In this document: in pieces, positions 49,612 to 58,762 of the stretch
Position numbering within the stretch: the stretch's first letter is position 1
Layout of the letters: each line of letters begins with the position of its first letter
Source of the DNA: an uncultured Bacteroidales bacterium
Lineage (GTDB): Bacteria > Bacteroidota > Bacteroidia > Bacteroidales > P3
Assembly (NCBI GenBank): GCA_900315935.1
Contig: ONBB01000002.1
Location: 124,001 to 188,000, forward strand
Direction: 5' to 3'
DNA: 64,000 bases
The notes under the pieces: generated by a model
Told to the model about the DNA's origin: nothing
Databases searched by the model: none
What the model saw: the letters and a program-made list of their open reading frames with translations, nothing else
Translations under genes and position numbers: made by a program

Positions 49612-51362
49612 CGGGTGGGCATGGTGTAGGTGAGTCCTAGGATGAAGAGCCCCTTGGTGGAGGGGTAGTTGGCCCAGTAGTAATAGCGCTGGAAGGCCAG
49701 GTTGTCCATCTTGAGGAAGAAGGAGAGCGCCTTGTTGTGGCGGTACTCCACTTCGGCATTGATGCCGTAGCGCACGGGCAGTTCCTCACTGGGGTCGCTC
49801 TGCATCTTGCCCAGCAGACGTCCCTCTAGGTGGAAGAGCCACTTGTCATTGTAGTTCACGTCGGCCGCCAGCAGGGCATCCCAGTCGGGGCGGTAATAGA
49901 CTGCCGTGAATGGTGGAAGAAGTACACTGCCCTTTATATTAGAGTAGTGGTAGTAGTGCCCGCCCATACGCAGTGTCAGCATTTCATCATTGACAAAAGC
50001 AATGTCGGCACCAAGGGTAAACCTATTGTCGTCTAGATAGAGCGGCGTGTAGACATTCTCAAGGATAAAGTGATTGGAAAGCATGAAAGTGAGGTCGTCG
50101 TTCAGCCACGAGTAGCTCACCTCGGCGTTGGCTTCCAGTTTCTTGCTCATGCTCCAACGCAGGTGGCCTATGAGGTCGTAGTGGCGCGTGGCGCGCTGAT
50201 CGGCGTTGGGAGCGATGTAGGGGTTGACGATGCGCAGCGTGTTCCAGTTGTTGGCCTCCAGTCCGCCGGTGAAGCCCAGGCTCACGGCCACGGCCTCTTT
50301 CATCAGTTTCTTGCTCACCACCACGTCGGGGAAGAAGTGGAAGTTGGTGTTTGGCTCGTAGGAGAAGGCGTCCCAGGCCAGCATCATGCCAGTGTGGAAC
50401 TGCAAGTCGTTGAATATGAAATCCACGTATGGGTTGAACTTCACTATGTTGCGGCTGCCCTTGATGGTATCGGTAAATCCCGGGTAATCACACCCCAGCG
50501 GCATTTCGCCCTCGGGGCGGAAACGGTGGCTGTAGCCGTCCCACTCGGCGCGCAGGTAGGCTACACCCTTGTACTGGCGCAGCATGGGGAAGCCGTAGTG
50601 GATATCGCCGCTGAGGTTGAGGTTGAACTCGTTCTGGTGCCACGAGGCCCAGAGGTCGCTCAGACGCAGGTTGACCGCGTAGCCCAGCTTGTTCACGTCG
50701 AGCTGCATGTTGCGCAGGCCGATGTTCCATGTGGCGAGGTTGTACTTGGCGCGGTAGTCGCTGCGGCTGATGTCGTCGCGTGTCTTGCCCATGACGGCCT
50801 CCAGCGTGCTGTCGGAAAAACCGTAGTAGAGGTTGTGGTCGTGCTCGTAGTTGAGGTCGGTGTACAGCTGCAGTTTCTCCTTGACGATGTACTTGCCGAA
50901 GAGGGTGATGCCGGTAACGCCGTTGTTGATGCGCCCGTAGTCGGGGATGCTGCCCCAGGAGGAGAGGTGGTTGAAGCGCACACCGTAGGTCTTCTGCTGG
51001 TCGCGGGTGGAGCTCCAATAGAGGTCGGCCAGCGGGGTCCAGTAGTTGCCCACGCCCAGGCGCAGGTAGTTGTTGTAGAGCTTGGTGGCGGGCTCGCCGA
51101 TGATGCGGGCGGCCTTGATGCGTGCTGGCTCGTAGAGTGCCTTGAGGCGACCCGGAGGTGCCACCTCGTAGCGGAACACATGGTCCATACGGCTGATGGT
51201 GTCGGTGATGCGGACGGGGAAGTTGAGTTTCTCGGCCTGCATGATGACGGGGCGGTAGGACCCCTTCACCAGCACGCTCTCGTTGTATACGTTCTCTTCC
51301 TGTGCCTGTGCGGTGGCGCCTGCCAGCAGCAGGGCTGCCATATATAGGGTTGTTCTCTTCAT
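49608..51362 (-). CDS. Outer-membrane beta-barrel protein (TonB-receptor-like barrel without plug)
   Basis: 584 residues. The signal peptide (MAALLLAGATAQAQ) is followed by a short N-terminal stretch (ENVYNESVLVKGSYRPVIMQA) and then about 20 amphipathic strands with aromatic girdles (LYTDLNYEHDHNLYYGFSDST, DKWLFHLEGRLLGKM), ending in GLFILGLTYTMPTR. No TonB box or plug domain was seen. In Bacteroidales a barrel of this kind is often encoded beside a large TPR protein, as here, so the two may form one envelope complex. Its substrate is unknown. Confidence 0.82.
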   Translation of the reverse strand: MKRTTLYMAALLLAGATAQAQEENVYNESVLVKGSYRPVIMQAEKLNFPVRITDTISRMDHVFRYEVAPPGRLKALYEPARIKAARIIGEPATKLYNNYLRLGVGNYWTPLADLYWSSTRDQQKTYGVRFNHLSSWGSIPDYGRINNGVTGITLFGKYIVKEKLQLYTDLNYEHDHNLYYGFSDSTLEAVMGKTRDDISRSDYRAKYNLATWNIGLRNMQLDVNKLGYAVNLRLSDLWASWHQNEFNLNLSGDIHYGFPMLRQYKGVAYLRAEWDGYSHRFRPEGEMPLGCDYPGFTDTIKGSRNIVKFNPYVDFIFNDLQFHTGMMLAWDAFSYEPNTNFHFFPDVVVSKKLMKEAVAVSLGFTGGLEANNWNTLRIVNPYIAPNADQRATRHYDLIGHLRWSMSKKLEANAEVSYSWLNDDLTFMLSNHFILENVYTPLYLDDNRFTLGADIAFVNDEMLTLRMGGHYYHYSNIKGSVLLPPFTAVYYRPDWDALLAADVNYNDKWLFHLEGRLLGKMQSDPSEELPVRYGINAEVEYRHNKALSFFLKMDNLAFQRYYYWANYPSTKGLFILGLTYTMPTR

Positions 51363-51374
51363 GACTCTAAACTT

Positions 51375-51409
51375 TTAACTCTTAACTCTTAACTCTTAAC
51401 TCATAACTC
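51375..51409. repeat. TTAACTC heptad array across the 3' end of the TPR gene
   Basis: Four TTAACTC units plus ATAACTC; the last unit contains the TPR gene stop codon (TGA), so the gene ends inside the repeat. Confidence 0.88.
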
Positions 51410-54400
51410 GATGGTGATTTCCTCCTCGTCGGCAGCGGGCTTGGGCTGCTCGCTGGCCACGATGGCGTCGTATTTCTGCCGCGCCACGCTGACCAGGTCT
51501 TGTCCGTCGTAGTTGTCGATGATGCTCTGCAGGGTCTGCTTGGCCTGCAGGTTGTTGCCGCGGGCGTAGTAGATGTCTGCCCAGAGGATGAACGAGTAGG
51601 CCAGCCAGTAGTCGCTCGAGGCATCGGCCACTATTTTCTCGATAACCTTCTCGGCCTGGTCGTACTGCTGCTGCAGCATCAGTATCTCTGCCTGGCGGCA
51701 GCGCGCCTCGCCGTTGTACTCGCCGTTGGGCGACTTGGCCAGGTGGCTGTAGAGTGCGTAGGCGCTGTCGCGCAGCTGGTTGTCGAAGCTGCTGCGGGCC
51801 ATGGCTAGGTAGGCTTCTTCCTTCAGCTCGAGGGTGGCCTTGGGTTCAGCCAGCAGGCGGCGGCCGGCCTGCATCACGTTGGCGTGGCTCTTCAGCGCCA
51901 CGGCGCAGCGCAGGCTGCCCAGCTGCCCCTGCAGCAGGCTGTTGTCGCTCTCGGCATTGGTGGAGAGGCGGCTGTAGAGGTTGGCGGCCTTGCGGTAGTC
52001 GCCGAGGTTGTAGGCTATGTTGGCGCCGTTGTAGAGCGAACGCTCGGTGTACTGGTTCTTGGCGGCGTCGGCCACGGCCTCGTAGTGGGGCAGCGCCTTG
52101 GCATTCTGCCCTTGGCGGAAGTAGCTGTCGGCCAGCAGGTAGTGCGCCTTCAGTGCGAAGAGCCCCTGCGGGAAGCGGTTGAGGTAGCCCTCCAGGCCGG
52201 CGGCGGCGTTGGCGTAGTCGCCTTCCTGGTATCGTCCTTCGACGGCAAGGAAGGTGGTCGAGTCCTGCTCCACCTCCGAGATGGTTACCTTGGTGGTGCG
52301 TTTCACGTAGTTGAAGTATTCATCCACGCGGTTCTGCGCGATGTAGATGTTCTTGACGGTGGAGAGGGCGTCGCGCGCCTCGTTGGTGCCCGGGTACTCG
52401 GTCAGCAGGCGGTCGAAGGTCTGTAGGGCCTGCTGGTCGCGCGAGGTGTTGTAGTAGATAAGCCCCTGGTTCAGTAGGGCGGTCTTGACGTACACGCTCT
52501 GGGGATACTGCTTGATGAAGTTGTTGTAGTAGGTCATGGCCATCTCGTTGTTGTCGCACATCATGTAGGTGTTGGCGATTTCGAGCATGGCCTTCGACTT
52601 GAGGGGCGAGTTGTCGAATTTCTCGAATATGTAGTTGAGGTAGGTCAGCTTCTCGCTATTCTTGCCCTGCGCACCGAAGGCGAGGGCTTTCTGGTAGGTG
52701 GCGTAGTCGGCATCCTTGGCGTTGGCGGCGATGACCTTGTCGTACATGGTAATCGACTCTCCGAAGCGGCTCTGCACATACTGGCAGTCGCCCAGGCGGT
52801 TCCACACATCGTTGCGCATGGCGGTGGACTTCTGCCCCTTGGCGGAGGCCAGGTTGCGGCTCAGTTCTTCGAACACCTCCTGCGCCTCGTCGTAGCGTTT
52901 CTTGCGCATGAGGAGGTAGCCGTAGGTGTAGCGTGCGTCGTTGGCGTAGGGCGATGTCTTGTTGTAGGAGGAGAGCAGCAGCTTGTTGAGGTGCCGCTCG
53001 GCTTGCTCGAGGTCGCCGTCGCGGTAGCGGGCCTCACCCAGCAGGTAGTTGGCGTCGGCCGTGATGCGCGGCACGGCGTTCACCTGCGCCGCCTTGGCGT
53101 AGAGTTCCTCGGCCTCGGCCTGCTTGCCGCTGTTGCTCAGCTCGATGCCGCGGTTGAGCAGGGCGCGCTGGTAGGCTTGTTCGAGGGTGGCGTTGCGCTG
53201 CGGTATCTGCTCCAGCATACGGATGGCCTCCTTGTAGTTGTTGGTCGAGCAGTAGAGCTCGGTCAGTATCTCCTGCACCTCGGTCTTGTGCTTGGTGCGG
53301 GGGTACTGCTTGAGGTAGCTCTCGAACGACTTGATGCTCTCGCCCATGGCGTTCTGGTTCAGCTCGCAGCTGAGTTTGGCGTAGTTGAAGAGGGCGTCCT
53401 CCTTGATGCGGTCGCTGAAGCCCATCTTGGAGGCTTGGAGGAACATGCTGCGGGCGTCCATCTTGCGGCCGGCGCGCAGGTAGCAGTCGCCCAGCAGGTA
53501 CAGCGAGTGCTGCGCCACGCTGTCGTTGCATACGGTCTTCTTCTCCAGGTAGCTGATGGCATCGTTGTAGCGGCCCAGCATGTAGTAGCTGTAGCCTATC
53601 TGATAGTTGTTGTCCTGCGGCGAGCAGTCTTGCGTCTGCTGGCTTTTGGCTATCTGGTCCACCTCCTGGTACTGTTGCACGGCCTTGAGGTATTCGCCGC
53701 GGTTGAAGTATATTTCGGCCACCATCTGGCGCACCTCGTTCTTGCGGAAGGCGTCCTTGTCCTGCAGCAGGCTGGGCGCCAGCTCCAGCAGGTCGTCCTC
53801 GCGGCCCAGGTAGTAGTAGATGCGGGCGATGTACGAGGGGGCTATCTTGGCAAACTTGCGGTCGTGCTCCAGCTCCTTGAAGTTCTTCAGCGCCAGGTCG
53901 TACTGCCCGTTCATGTACTGGATGTGGGCGTAGTAGTAGAGGCTGGAGGAGGCATATTTCGACTTGCCGCCCACCTGCTGCGCGAAGCAGTCGGAGGCTT
54001 TCTGGAGGTCGCCTTTCTGGAAGTGGCAGTAGCCGGTCTTGAACTGGTACTCGCTGCGGTGGTTGTATTCCACCTCCTTGGGGTCGACGGTGCGGTAGTA
54101 GGCCAGGGCGCGGTCGTAGTCGGCGCGCGCGTAGTAGAAGTTGCCCAGGTAGAAGCGCGCCATGTTGCAGCGCGCGCTCTGCGGATAGAGCCGCATGAAC
54201 TCCTCCAGACGGTAGCTGGCGTCGTCGTTGTCCAGCTTCTCCGAGCATACGCCGGCATAGTAGCAGGCGTCGGCCGTGGTGAGGTCGGCGCGGTCGGCGT
54301 TGCCTTGCGCAATCTGGTCGTAGATCTGCTGCGCGGCGGCATACTTCTGCTTCTGGTACAGGTCGGTGGCACGGCGGTAGAGGTCGTCCTGCCTCTCTGC

Positions 54401-54475
54401 GGCGGTCTCCTTCTGCGCCGTGGCCGCACCCATCAGGCAGGCCAGCGCCAGTATCACTGTCAGTTTCCGTTTCAT
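51401..54475 (-). CDS. Large tetratricopeptide-repeat protein, secreted
   Basis: 1024 residues. The signal peptide (LTVILALACLMGAATAQ) is followed by some 20 TPR-like helical hairpins (for example ARYRDGDLEQAERHLNKLL, ARYTYGYLLMRKKRYDEAQEVF, AGRKMDARSMFLQASKMG). Several resemble BamD/YbgF-type repeats (YPQSVYVKTALLNQGLIYYN, YPGTNEARDAL). Ends EEEITIEL. Probably periplasmic scaffold working with the barrel encoded 38 nt downstream. The frame remains open upstream to 54901, but that part is a shadow of the next gene; ATG 54475 opens the signal peptide. Confidence 0.88.
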   Translation of the reverse strand: MKRKLTVILALACLMGAATAQKETAAERQDDLYRRATDLYQKQKYAAAQQIYDQIAQGNADRADLTTADACYYAGVCSEKLDNDDASYRLEEFMRLYPQSARCNMARFYLGNFYYARADYDRALAYYRTVDPKEVEYNHRSEYQFKTGYCHFQKGDLQKASDCFAQQVGGKSKYASSSLYYYAHIQYMNGQYDLALKNFKELEHDRKFAKIAPSYIARIYYYLGREDDLLELAPSLLQDKDAFRKNEVRQMVAEIYFNRGEYLKAVQQYQEVDQIAKSQQTQDCSPQDNNYQIGYSYYMLGRYNDAISYLEKKTVCNDSVAQHSLYLLGDCYLRAGRKMDARSMFLQASKMGFSDRIKEDALFNYAKLSCELNQNAMGESIKSFESYLKQYPRTKHKTEVQEILTELYCSTNNYKEAIRMLEQIPQRNATLEQAYQRALLNRGIELSNSGKQAEAEELYAKAAQVNAVPRITADANYLLGEARYRDGDLEQAERHLNKLLLSSYNKTSPYANDARYTYGYLLMRKKRYDEAQEVFEELSRNLASAKGQKSTAMRNDVWNRLGDCQYVQSRFGESITMYDKVIAANAKDADYATYQKALAFGAQGKNSEKLTYLNYIFEKFDNSPLKSKAMLEIANTYMMCDNNEMAMTYYNNFIKQYPQSVYVKTALLNQGLIYYNTSRDQQALQTFDRLLTEYPGTNEARDALSTVKNIYIAQNRVDEYFNYVKRTTKVTISEVEQDSTTFLAVEGRYQEGDYANAAAGLEGYLNRFPQGLFALKAHYLLADSYFRQGQNAKALPHYEAVADAAKNQYTERSLYNGANIAYNLGDYRKAANLYSRLSTNAESDNSLLQGQLGSLRCAVALKSHANVMQAGRRLLAEPKATLELKEEAYLAMARSSFDNQLRDSAYALYSHLAKSPNGEYNGEARCRQAEILMLQQQYDQAEKVIEKIVADASSDYWLAYSFILWADIYYARGNNLQAKQTLQSIIDNYDGQDLVSVARQKYDAIVASEQPKPAADEEEITIEL

Positions 54476-54507
54476 ATCGTTGTGCTGTGTTATTGTGTTT
54501 CTTTTCT

Positions 54508-55965
54508 CTATCTCTTGAACGCCGGCCCGCCTTCGTCCTTCGGCGGCTGGCTCTTCTGCCACGGGCCGCGCAGTAGGATGCCGCTGGCCGGCGCAGGGGT
54601 TACGCTGTAGTGCAGCTCGCCCTGCGGGTTGATGAGCACGAAGGTGGGATAGCTCGTTACGCCGTAATGCTCCAGCAGGCGGTAGTTGCCGTCGAAGTGC
54701 AGCCACGTCCAGTTGTAGCGTTGGCCGCGCTTGCTGTTCTTCAAGAGGTGGTACATCTTTTGGAACTCGCGGTCGCACACCACGGTAACGAATTTCACAT
54801 CGGGGTGCTGCGCATAGACCGTGTCGCGGAAGTGCGCCATGGTCTCCAATTCCTTCAGGCTGTGCGGGTCGCCGGCACGTACAAAGCCCAGGTACACCCA
54901 TTGCCCGCGGAAGCTCTCGAGGTTGACCATGCGGTGCTCCACGTCGGGCAGCTCCATCGACGGCGCCTGTGCGCCACGCTCCTGGCGCGCCATACTCTCG
55001 GAGAGGTTCTGCGCCAGCTGGCGGTGCTCGGCGAACTTGGTCGCCACTCCCAGCTTCTCCACCATCGCCCGCACCGCCTCGCGGTCGTAGGCGCGGTCAT
55101 AGTAGGACTCTTTCAGCGCCTGCAGGGCCACCAGCTCGCGCACCTGCTCGTTGCGCAGCTGCGGGTCGAGGCCCAGCGAGTCGAGGTAGGTCTCCAACTG
55201 CCCGTGGTCCACCCACGCCACCAGCCGCTCCTGCGCTATCTTCTTCGTGCCGCGCGACACCGAGTACTCGAACAGCGACAGGAACAGCCGCATGTAGTTC
55301 TCGTCGTGGTAGTGGATGGGCTTGTCGAGGATATACTTGGCAATCATCTTCTTGCGCGAAGCGAAGCGCATCGCCAGCCGCATCTCGGCCAGCGTGTACT
55401 CGCGGTAGCGCTCGAAGAAGGCTCCGCCCTCCGTGGCCGGCACCTTGGCGTTCAGCTCCTCCACCATCTGGTTGAACAGGCGCACGCTGGGCTTGTATTT
55501 CGGGTCGAAGTGCTCCCAGTGGGCCGTCATGAAGCTGTCGGCCACATCCTCGAAACGCATAATGCTCACGTTCAGCTCGTTCGGCGGCAGGTTCAGGAAC
55601 TCTAGCGGCAGCGCCTCGGGCGCAAGGTATATGTTGCGCTTCTCGTTCAGGTCCCAGTCGAAGGCCGGCAGGTAGACCTCGTAGGTGCGCCCGGGCTCGA
55701 TGTAGAACGACTGCGAATAGCACTCCACCTGCACATACACCAGCCGCGGGTAGTTGGCATAGCAGCTCACCGCGAAGGCGCCCAGCGTGTCGGCCTCGCA
55801 GCTCGACAGCAGCACCTCCTTCTTCGTCAGCATATCCTCGTAGCCGTAGAGCTCCACGCGCTTCTGCGCGCCGTTCTCCAGGGTGCCGCGGATGGTTACA
55901 TTAGACTGTGCCCCAGCCACAAAGGCCGTCAGCAGTAGCAGGCATAGTGCAATAGTACGGTTCAT
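54508..55965 (-). CDS. TlpA/DUF4369-like thioredoxin-fold protein lacking CxxC
   Basis: 485 residues. The signal peptide (TIALCLLLLTAFVAGAQ) is followed by an N-terminal beta-domain (NVTIRGTLENGAQKRVELYGY), a long helical middle and a C-terminal thioredoxin fold (MELPDVEHRMVNLESFRGQWVYLGFVRAGDPHSLKEL, then GVTSYPTFVLINPQGEL with cis-Pro). At the position of CxxC the sequence reads RAGDPHS, so redox chemistry is unlikely. It may be a structural or binding relative of TlpA, co-encoded with the TPR protein and barrel. Compare the intact WCGPC protein at 12750. Confidence 0.82.
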   Translation of the reverse strand: MNRTIALCLLLLTAFVAGAQSNVTIRGTLENGAQKRVELYGYEDMLTKKEVLLSSCEADTLGAFAVSCYANYPRLVYVQVECYSQSFYIEPGRTYEVYLPAFDWDLNEKRNIYLAPEALPLEFLNLPPNELNVSIMRFEDVADSFMTAHWEHFDPKYKPSVRLFNQMVEELNAKVPATEGGAFFERYREYTLAEMRLAMRFASRKKMIAKYILDKPIHYHDENYMRLFLSLFEYSVSRGTKKIAQERLVAWVDHGQLETYLDSLGLDPQLRNEQVRELVALQALKESYYDRAYDREAVRAMVEKLGVATKFAEHRQLAQNLSESMARQERGAQAPSMELPDVEHRMVNLESFRGQWVYLGFVRAGDPHSLKELETMAHFRDTVYAQHPDVKFVTVVCDREFQKMYHLLKNSKRGQRYNWTWLHFDGNYRLLEHYGVTSYPTFVLINPQGELHYSVTPAPASGILLRGPWQKSQPPKDEGGPAFKR

Positions 55966-56104
55966 CTGTTTATTATAATTTAAGTTTTATAACGCGTTCC
56001 TATTATATATATTGTGCCGCGCGAAAAAAATTTCCGAAATATGAAAATCTTTCGTATCTTTGCACTTGTAATCCTACAATACATTTACAATTAACAAACG
56101 CAAG
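55966..56104. promoter_or_regulatory. Divergent intergenic region with plus-strand promoter
   Basis: TATCTTTG at 56055-56062 matches TAnnTTTG, 43 nt before the ATG of the small ORF at 56105. No clear -33 box. Nothing else was recognised in this gap. Confidence 0.5.
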
Positions 56105-56317
56105 ATGAGAGTATTAACACCCCCACCTGCCACCTTTTTGCCCACTGCGGGCGATGCGCGCCCCTATGCCCCGCCACGCCTGACCGTGGTTACATTCGCC
56201 GCCGAACGTGGATTTGCCCTCTCGGACCGCACCATCCACCTTGAATTTCTGCTCAACGACCCTTCGGATGGCCCTTCCACGGGCGAACCCCGCTCCGACG
56301 CGGGATATCTCTTTTAG
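56105..56317 (+). CDS. Small ORF preceding a fimbrillin-like gene
   Basis: 70 residues directly after the promoter. The segment YAPPRLTVVTFAAERGFALSD resembles the short peptides (Y.xP.xT.V.F..E.GFA.S) often found at the head of Bacteroidales fimbrillin and surface loci. No signal peptide. The role is unknown; it could be a leader peptide that sets translation of the downstream lipoprotein 22 nt away. It could still be a chance frame. Confidence 0.55.
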   Translation: MRVLTPPPATFLPTAGDARPYAPPRLTVVTFAAERGFALSDRTIHLEFLLNDPSDGPSTGEPRSDAGYLF

Positions 56318-56339
56318 TTCCAGATTCTTATTCACATCC

Positions 56340-57932
56340 ATGTCCCGTATGAAACACCATCGCCTCATATCCCTGCTGGCCGCCTGCCTCGCGCTGTGCG
56401 CCTGCCAGCCCGACACCGACCTCGCCGACGGCCTTGTGCTCCACATCGAAGGCAGCGCCGCCCCCGGTGCCAAGCCCGCCGTCGACGGCATCAACACCAC
56501 CTGGCTCGACGGCGACCTCGTCAGCATCAACGGCGCCGAGCGCACCGTCAGCGTGTCCGGCTCAACGGCCACCCTGCCCAACGTTACCGCCCCGCGCAGC
56601 GGCGAACACTACTTCGCCTTCTCGCCCGCCAGCCTCTGCCCGCAGGCCGACCCCAACGTCAGCTATGCCGACCCTGACTTCTGGTGGGAGCACCACCTGG
56701 CCGGGGGCTCGGAGTTCCGCTTCTCCTACCCGCGCGAGTACCAGTACGAGGTGTCTTCCAGACGGCAGAAGCTCGCCTCGCCCATGGTGGCCGTGGCCGC
56801 CCACAATGCCTCCAGCCTCACCTTCCGCCACCTCGCCGCCGCCCTGCAGGTGGAAATCGAGAATCCTATGAATGTGTCCATCTACATCGACTCCGTCGTG
56901 GTCGAGGCCGCCAACGCCTGCCTCAACGGCGATGCCTCGTTCACCATCGCCCCCTCCACCCTCGTACCCTCCATCACCTCACCCTCGGCCGCGTCGCCCA
57001 CCTTTAAGCAGCGCAGTGTATGCCTCTCGCTGGTCAGCAGCAGCCAGACCCCCGGTTATATCATCGGCCCGGGCGGTACACCCAGCAGCAGCACCGGCAC
57101 CAGCATCAGATCTGGCAGAACCCTCGCCGTCCAAATCCCCCTGCCCCCGCTGCCGCAGGGCGAGCAGCTCACCGTCCGCGTCTACGGCAAAACCGCCAAT
57201 TCGATGGGTAGCAACTACTCCCCCCTAGTGGGCCGCCAAGGCAGCGGCAACGCCAACACCAAGAAATTCACCTTCCAGCACCACGCACAGCTCACCGCCG
57301 ACCTCGGCCGAACTGCCCTCATCCGCGCCAGAGCCGCCATCCGCCCAGACGGCCACCTGCTGGACGAAGAGGGCTCCATATCTCGCCTAAGCGTCTTCTC
57401 CCTCGCCGACGACAAGCAGGTGCTCTTCTACCGCGACCCCACCTCCAACGGTAACTACCAACCCTCGATGGAAGACGTTGACTCCCTCATCACCTCCACC
57501 GCGCGCGCCGAGGCACGCTTTCTCGTGCTCGAATACAACAACACAATTCTCCGAAGAAGATACCTGATCATCTTCCCCGACGGCACCACTATGGCAGGAG
57601 CACGCTCCGGCCTCGGAATCGACCTCAGCCAAGTGCCTGACGACAAATTCAACAACCACAACGGCCCTAACTCCGCTCCCTCACACCTCTATCATGAATC
57701 CATGATTCAGAACACATGCAACACCCACGGCTACTTGCTGCTCCTTACAGGGGAAAACGACTACATGAACTATTACCTGTTAAGTGACGGTTGCATGACC
57801 CCCAGCGGCATCACCCATACCGTCGACCTTATTCCAACTCCCTATCATGGCAATTTGATGACATACAATAGGCTCAATTTCAGAGCCTTTGGCCTCATCG
57901 GCACCGGAAACAGCCTCCCCAGCCCCTTCTGA
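56340..57932 (+). CDS. Fimbrillin-like lipoprotein
   Basis: 530 residues from ATG 56340 (ATG 56349 is an alternative). Lipobox LALCAC gives a lipidated Cys. The N-terminal domain has the fimbrillin-like pattern TTWLDGDLVSINGAERTVSV...HYFAFSPASL, followed by FRHLAAALQVEI and a second domain (about 330-520). In Bacteroidales such lipoproteins are secreted as prepilins and polymerise after protease trimming; whether this one is a stalk or tip subunit is not visible. No signs of neighbouring fim/mfa genes. The 3' end overlaps the convergent gene by 153 nt. Confidence 0.75.
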   Translation: MSRMKHHRLISLLAACLALCACQPDTDLADGLVLHIEGSAAPGAKPAVDGINTTWLDGDLVSINGAERTVSVSGSTATLPNVTAPRSGEHYFAFSPASLCPQADPNVSYADPDFWWEHHLAGGSEFRFSYPREYQYEVSSRRQKLASPMVAVAAHNASSLTFRHLAAALQVEIENPMNVSIYIDSVVVEAANACLNGDASFTIAPSTLVPSITSPSAASPTFKQRSVCLSLVSSSQTPGYIIGPGGTPSSSTGTSIRSGRTLAVQIPLPPLPQGEQLTVRVYGKTANSMGSNYSPLVGRQGSGNANTKKFTFQHHAQLTADLGRTALIRARAAIRPDGHLLDEEGSISRLSVFSLADDKQVLFYRDPTSNGNYQPSMEDVDSLITSTARAEARFLVLEYNNTILRRRYLIIFPDGTTMAGARSGLGIDLSQVPDDKFNNHNGPNSAPSHLYHESMIQNTCNTHGYLLLLTGENDYMNYYLLSDGCMTPSGITHTVDLIPTPYHGNLMTYNRLNFRAFGLIGTGNSLPSPF

Positions 57933-58571
57933 CCGCTGCTGCGGAGCCCCGCAGGGGCGACACTCCGCATACACCGTGGCCGACACCCGTCCGTCCTTGC
58001 CTGCGGCGAAGGCCCATACATGCAGCCCGTCAGCCGCAAAACCCTCGGGCAGAAGCGCCTGCGCATGCCTGCCGCCGCGCTCGCCCTCCAGGGCGAAGCC
58101 CGTGCCCAGGGCAGGGCTATATACATAAATATATATACGATCTGTCAATGCCCCGCCCTCGGCCGACCAGCGTACATGCAGCACGCCGCCCTCCTCCACG
58201 GCATACCGCAGCGCCGCTGGCACCGCCAACGACCCCGCCGAGAACCGCAGGCTGGGATAGTCAATGGCTCTAGAATTTCTAGATTCTCTAGGAAAACACT
58301 CCTTGTTGATTTTCAGGAAGGCATTCCCCTCGGTAATCTGCCAGTCGGCAGCCACCTGCCGCAGCCCCACACGCAGCACCGGCGTGGCCGGCGAGGCGAA
58401 CTGGATCATCGCCTTGAAACGGCTCCGCTGCTCCAGCTGGGCCGCTGATTTCCTGTCCTTTATGTGCGGCTGGTAGGCACGCACGAACCAGGCCCCGCGC
58501 CGGTGATACCCCACCACGGTGCCCACGCGGCCGCTGAAGCCGCCAAGTATGCCCATATCCAATTTCGCCAT
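57780..58571 (-). CDS. DUF6266-like protein, antisense overlap with the fimbrillin-like gene
   Basis: 263 residues. The N-terminal MAKLDMGILGGFSGRVGTVVGYHRRG is the signature of DUF6266 proteins of Bacteroidota. The body (LRQVAADWQITEGNAFLKIN, RYAVEEGGVLHVRWSAEGGALTD) matches their fibronectin-like second part. A three-unit CTAG-N5 tract encodes ESRNSRAI (about 94-101). The last ~50 codons (GAGEAVSGADEAKGSE onward) overlap the 3' end of the fimbrillin-like gene on the other strand and look less conserved. Function unknown. Confidence 0.8.
   Translation of the reverse strand: MAKLDMGILGGFSGRVGTVVGYHRRGAWFVRAYQPHIKDRKSAAQLEQRSRFKAMIQFASPATPVLRVGLRQVAADWQITEGNAFLKINKECFPRESRNSRAIDYPSLRFSAGSLAVPAALRYAVEEGGVLHVRWSAEGGALTDRIYIYVYSPALGTGFALEGERGGRHAQALLPEGFAADGLHVWAFAAGKDGRVSATVYAECRPCGAPQQRSEGAGEAVSGADEAKGSEIEPIVCHQIAMIGSWNKVDGMGDAAGGHATVT
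58270..58291 (-). repeat. In-frame CTAG-N5 tract inside the DUF6266 gene
   Basis: CTAG at 58270, 58279 and 58288, exact 9-bp spacing. Confidence 0.8.
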
Positions 58572-58592
58572 CTTACTGCTTATTTTCTTTTT

Positions 58593-58675
58593 GTCGGCGA
58601 ATTATGCGAATTATGCGAATTGGTCTAATTTACTGCGAGTTAAATTAATTCGCTTAATTAGCATAATTCGCCGAC
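58593..58675. repeat. Perfect 15-bp inverted repeat
   Basis: GTCGGCGAATTATGC (58593-58607) and its exact complement (58661-58675) enclose a 53-nt AT-rich spacer, with GCGAATT sub-repeats extending the pairing. Confidence 0.85.
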
Positions 58676-58738
58676 CAAAAAAGGAAATTCGCCGACCAAA
58701 AAAAGGAAATTCGCCGACCTAAAAAGATAACGCCGACC
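58666..58738. repeat. Direct repeats ATTCGCCGACC plus A-run, 21-22 bp, three copies and a partial
   Basis: ATTCGCCGACC followed by AAAAAAGGAA-like sequence at 58666, 58687 and 58709, then a partial CGCCGACC at 58731. The first overlaps the right arm of the inverted repeat. Confidence 0.85.
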
Positions 58739-58762
58739 CCGGCAGAATATTGCACGTGTCCC

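Noticed and set aside
54476..54901. N-terminal extension of the TPR gene by 142 codons
   Set aside because: The extension overlaps the TlpA-like gene out of frame; a proper signal peptide starts at 54475.
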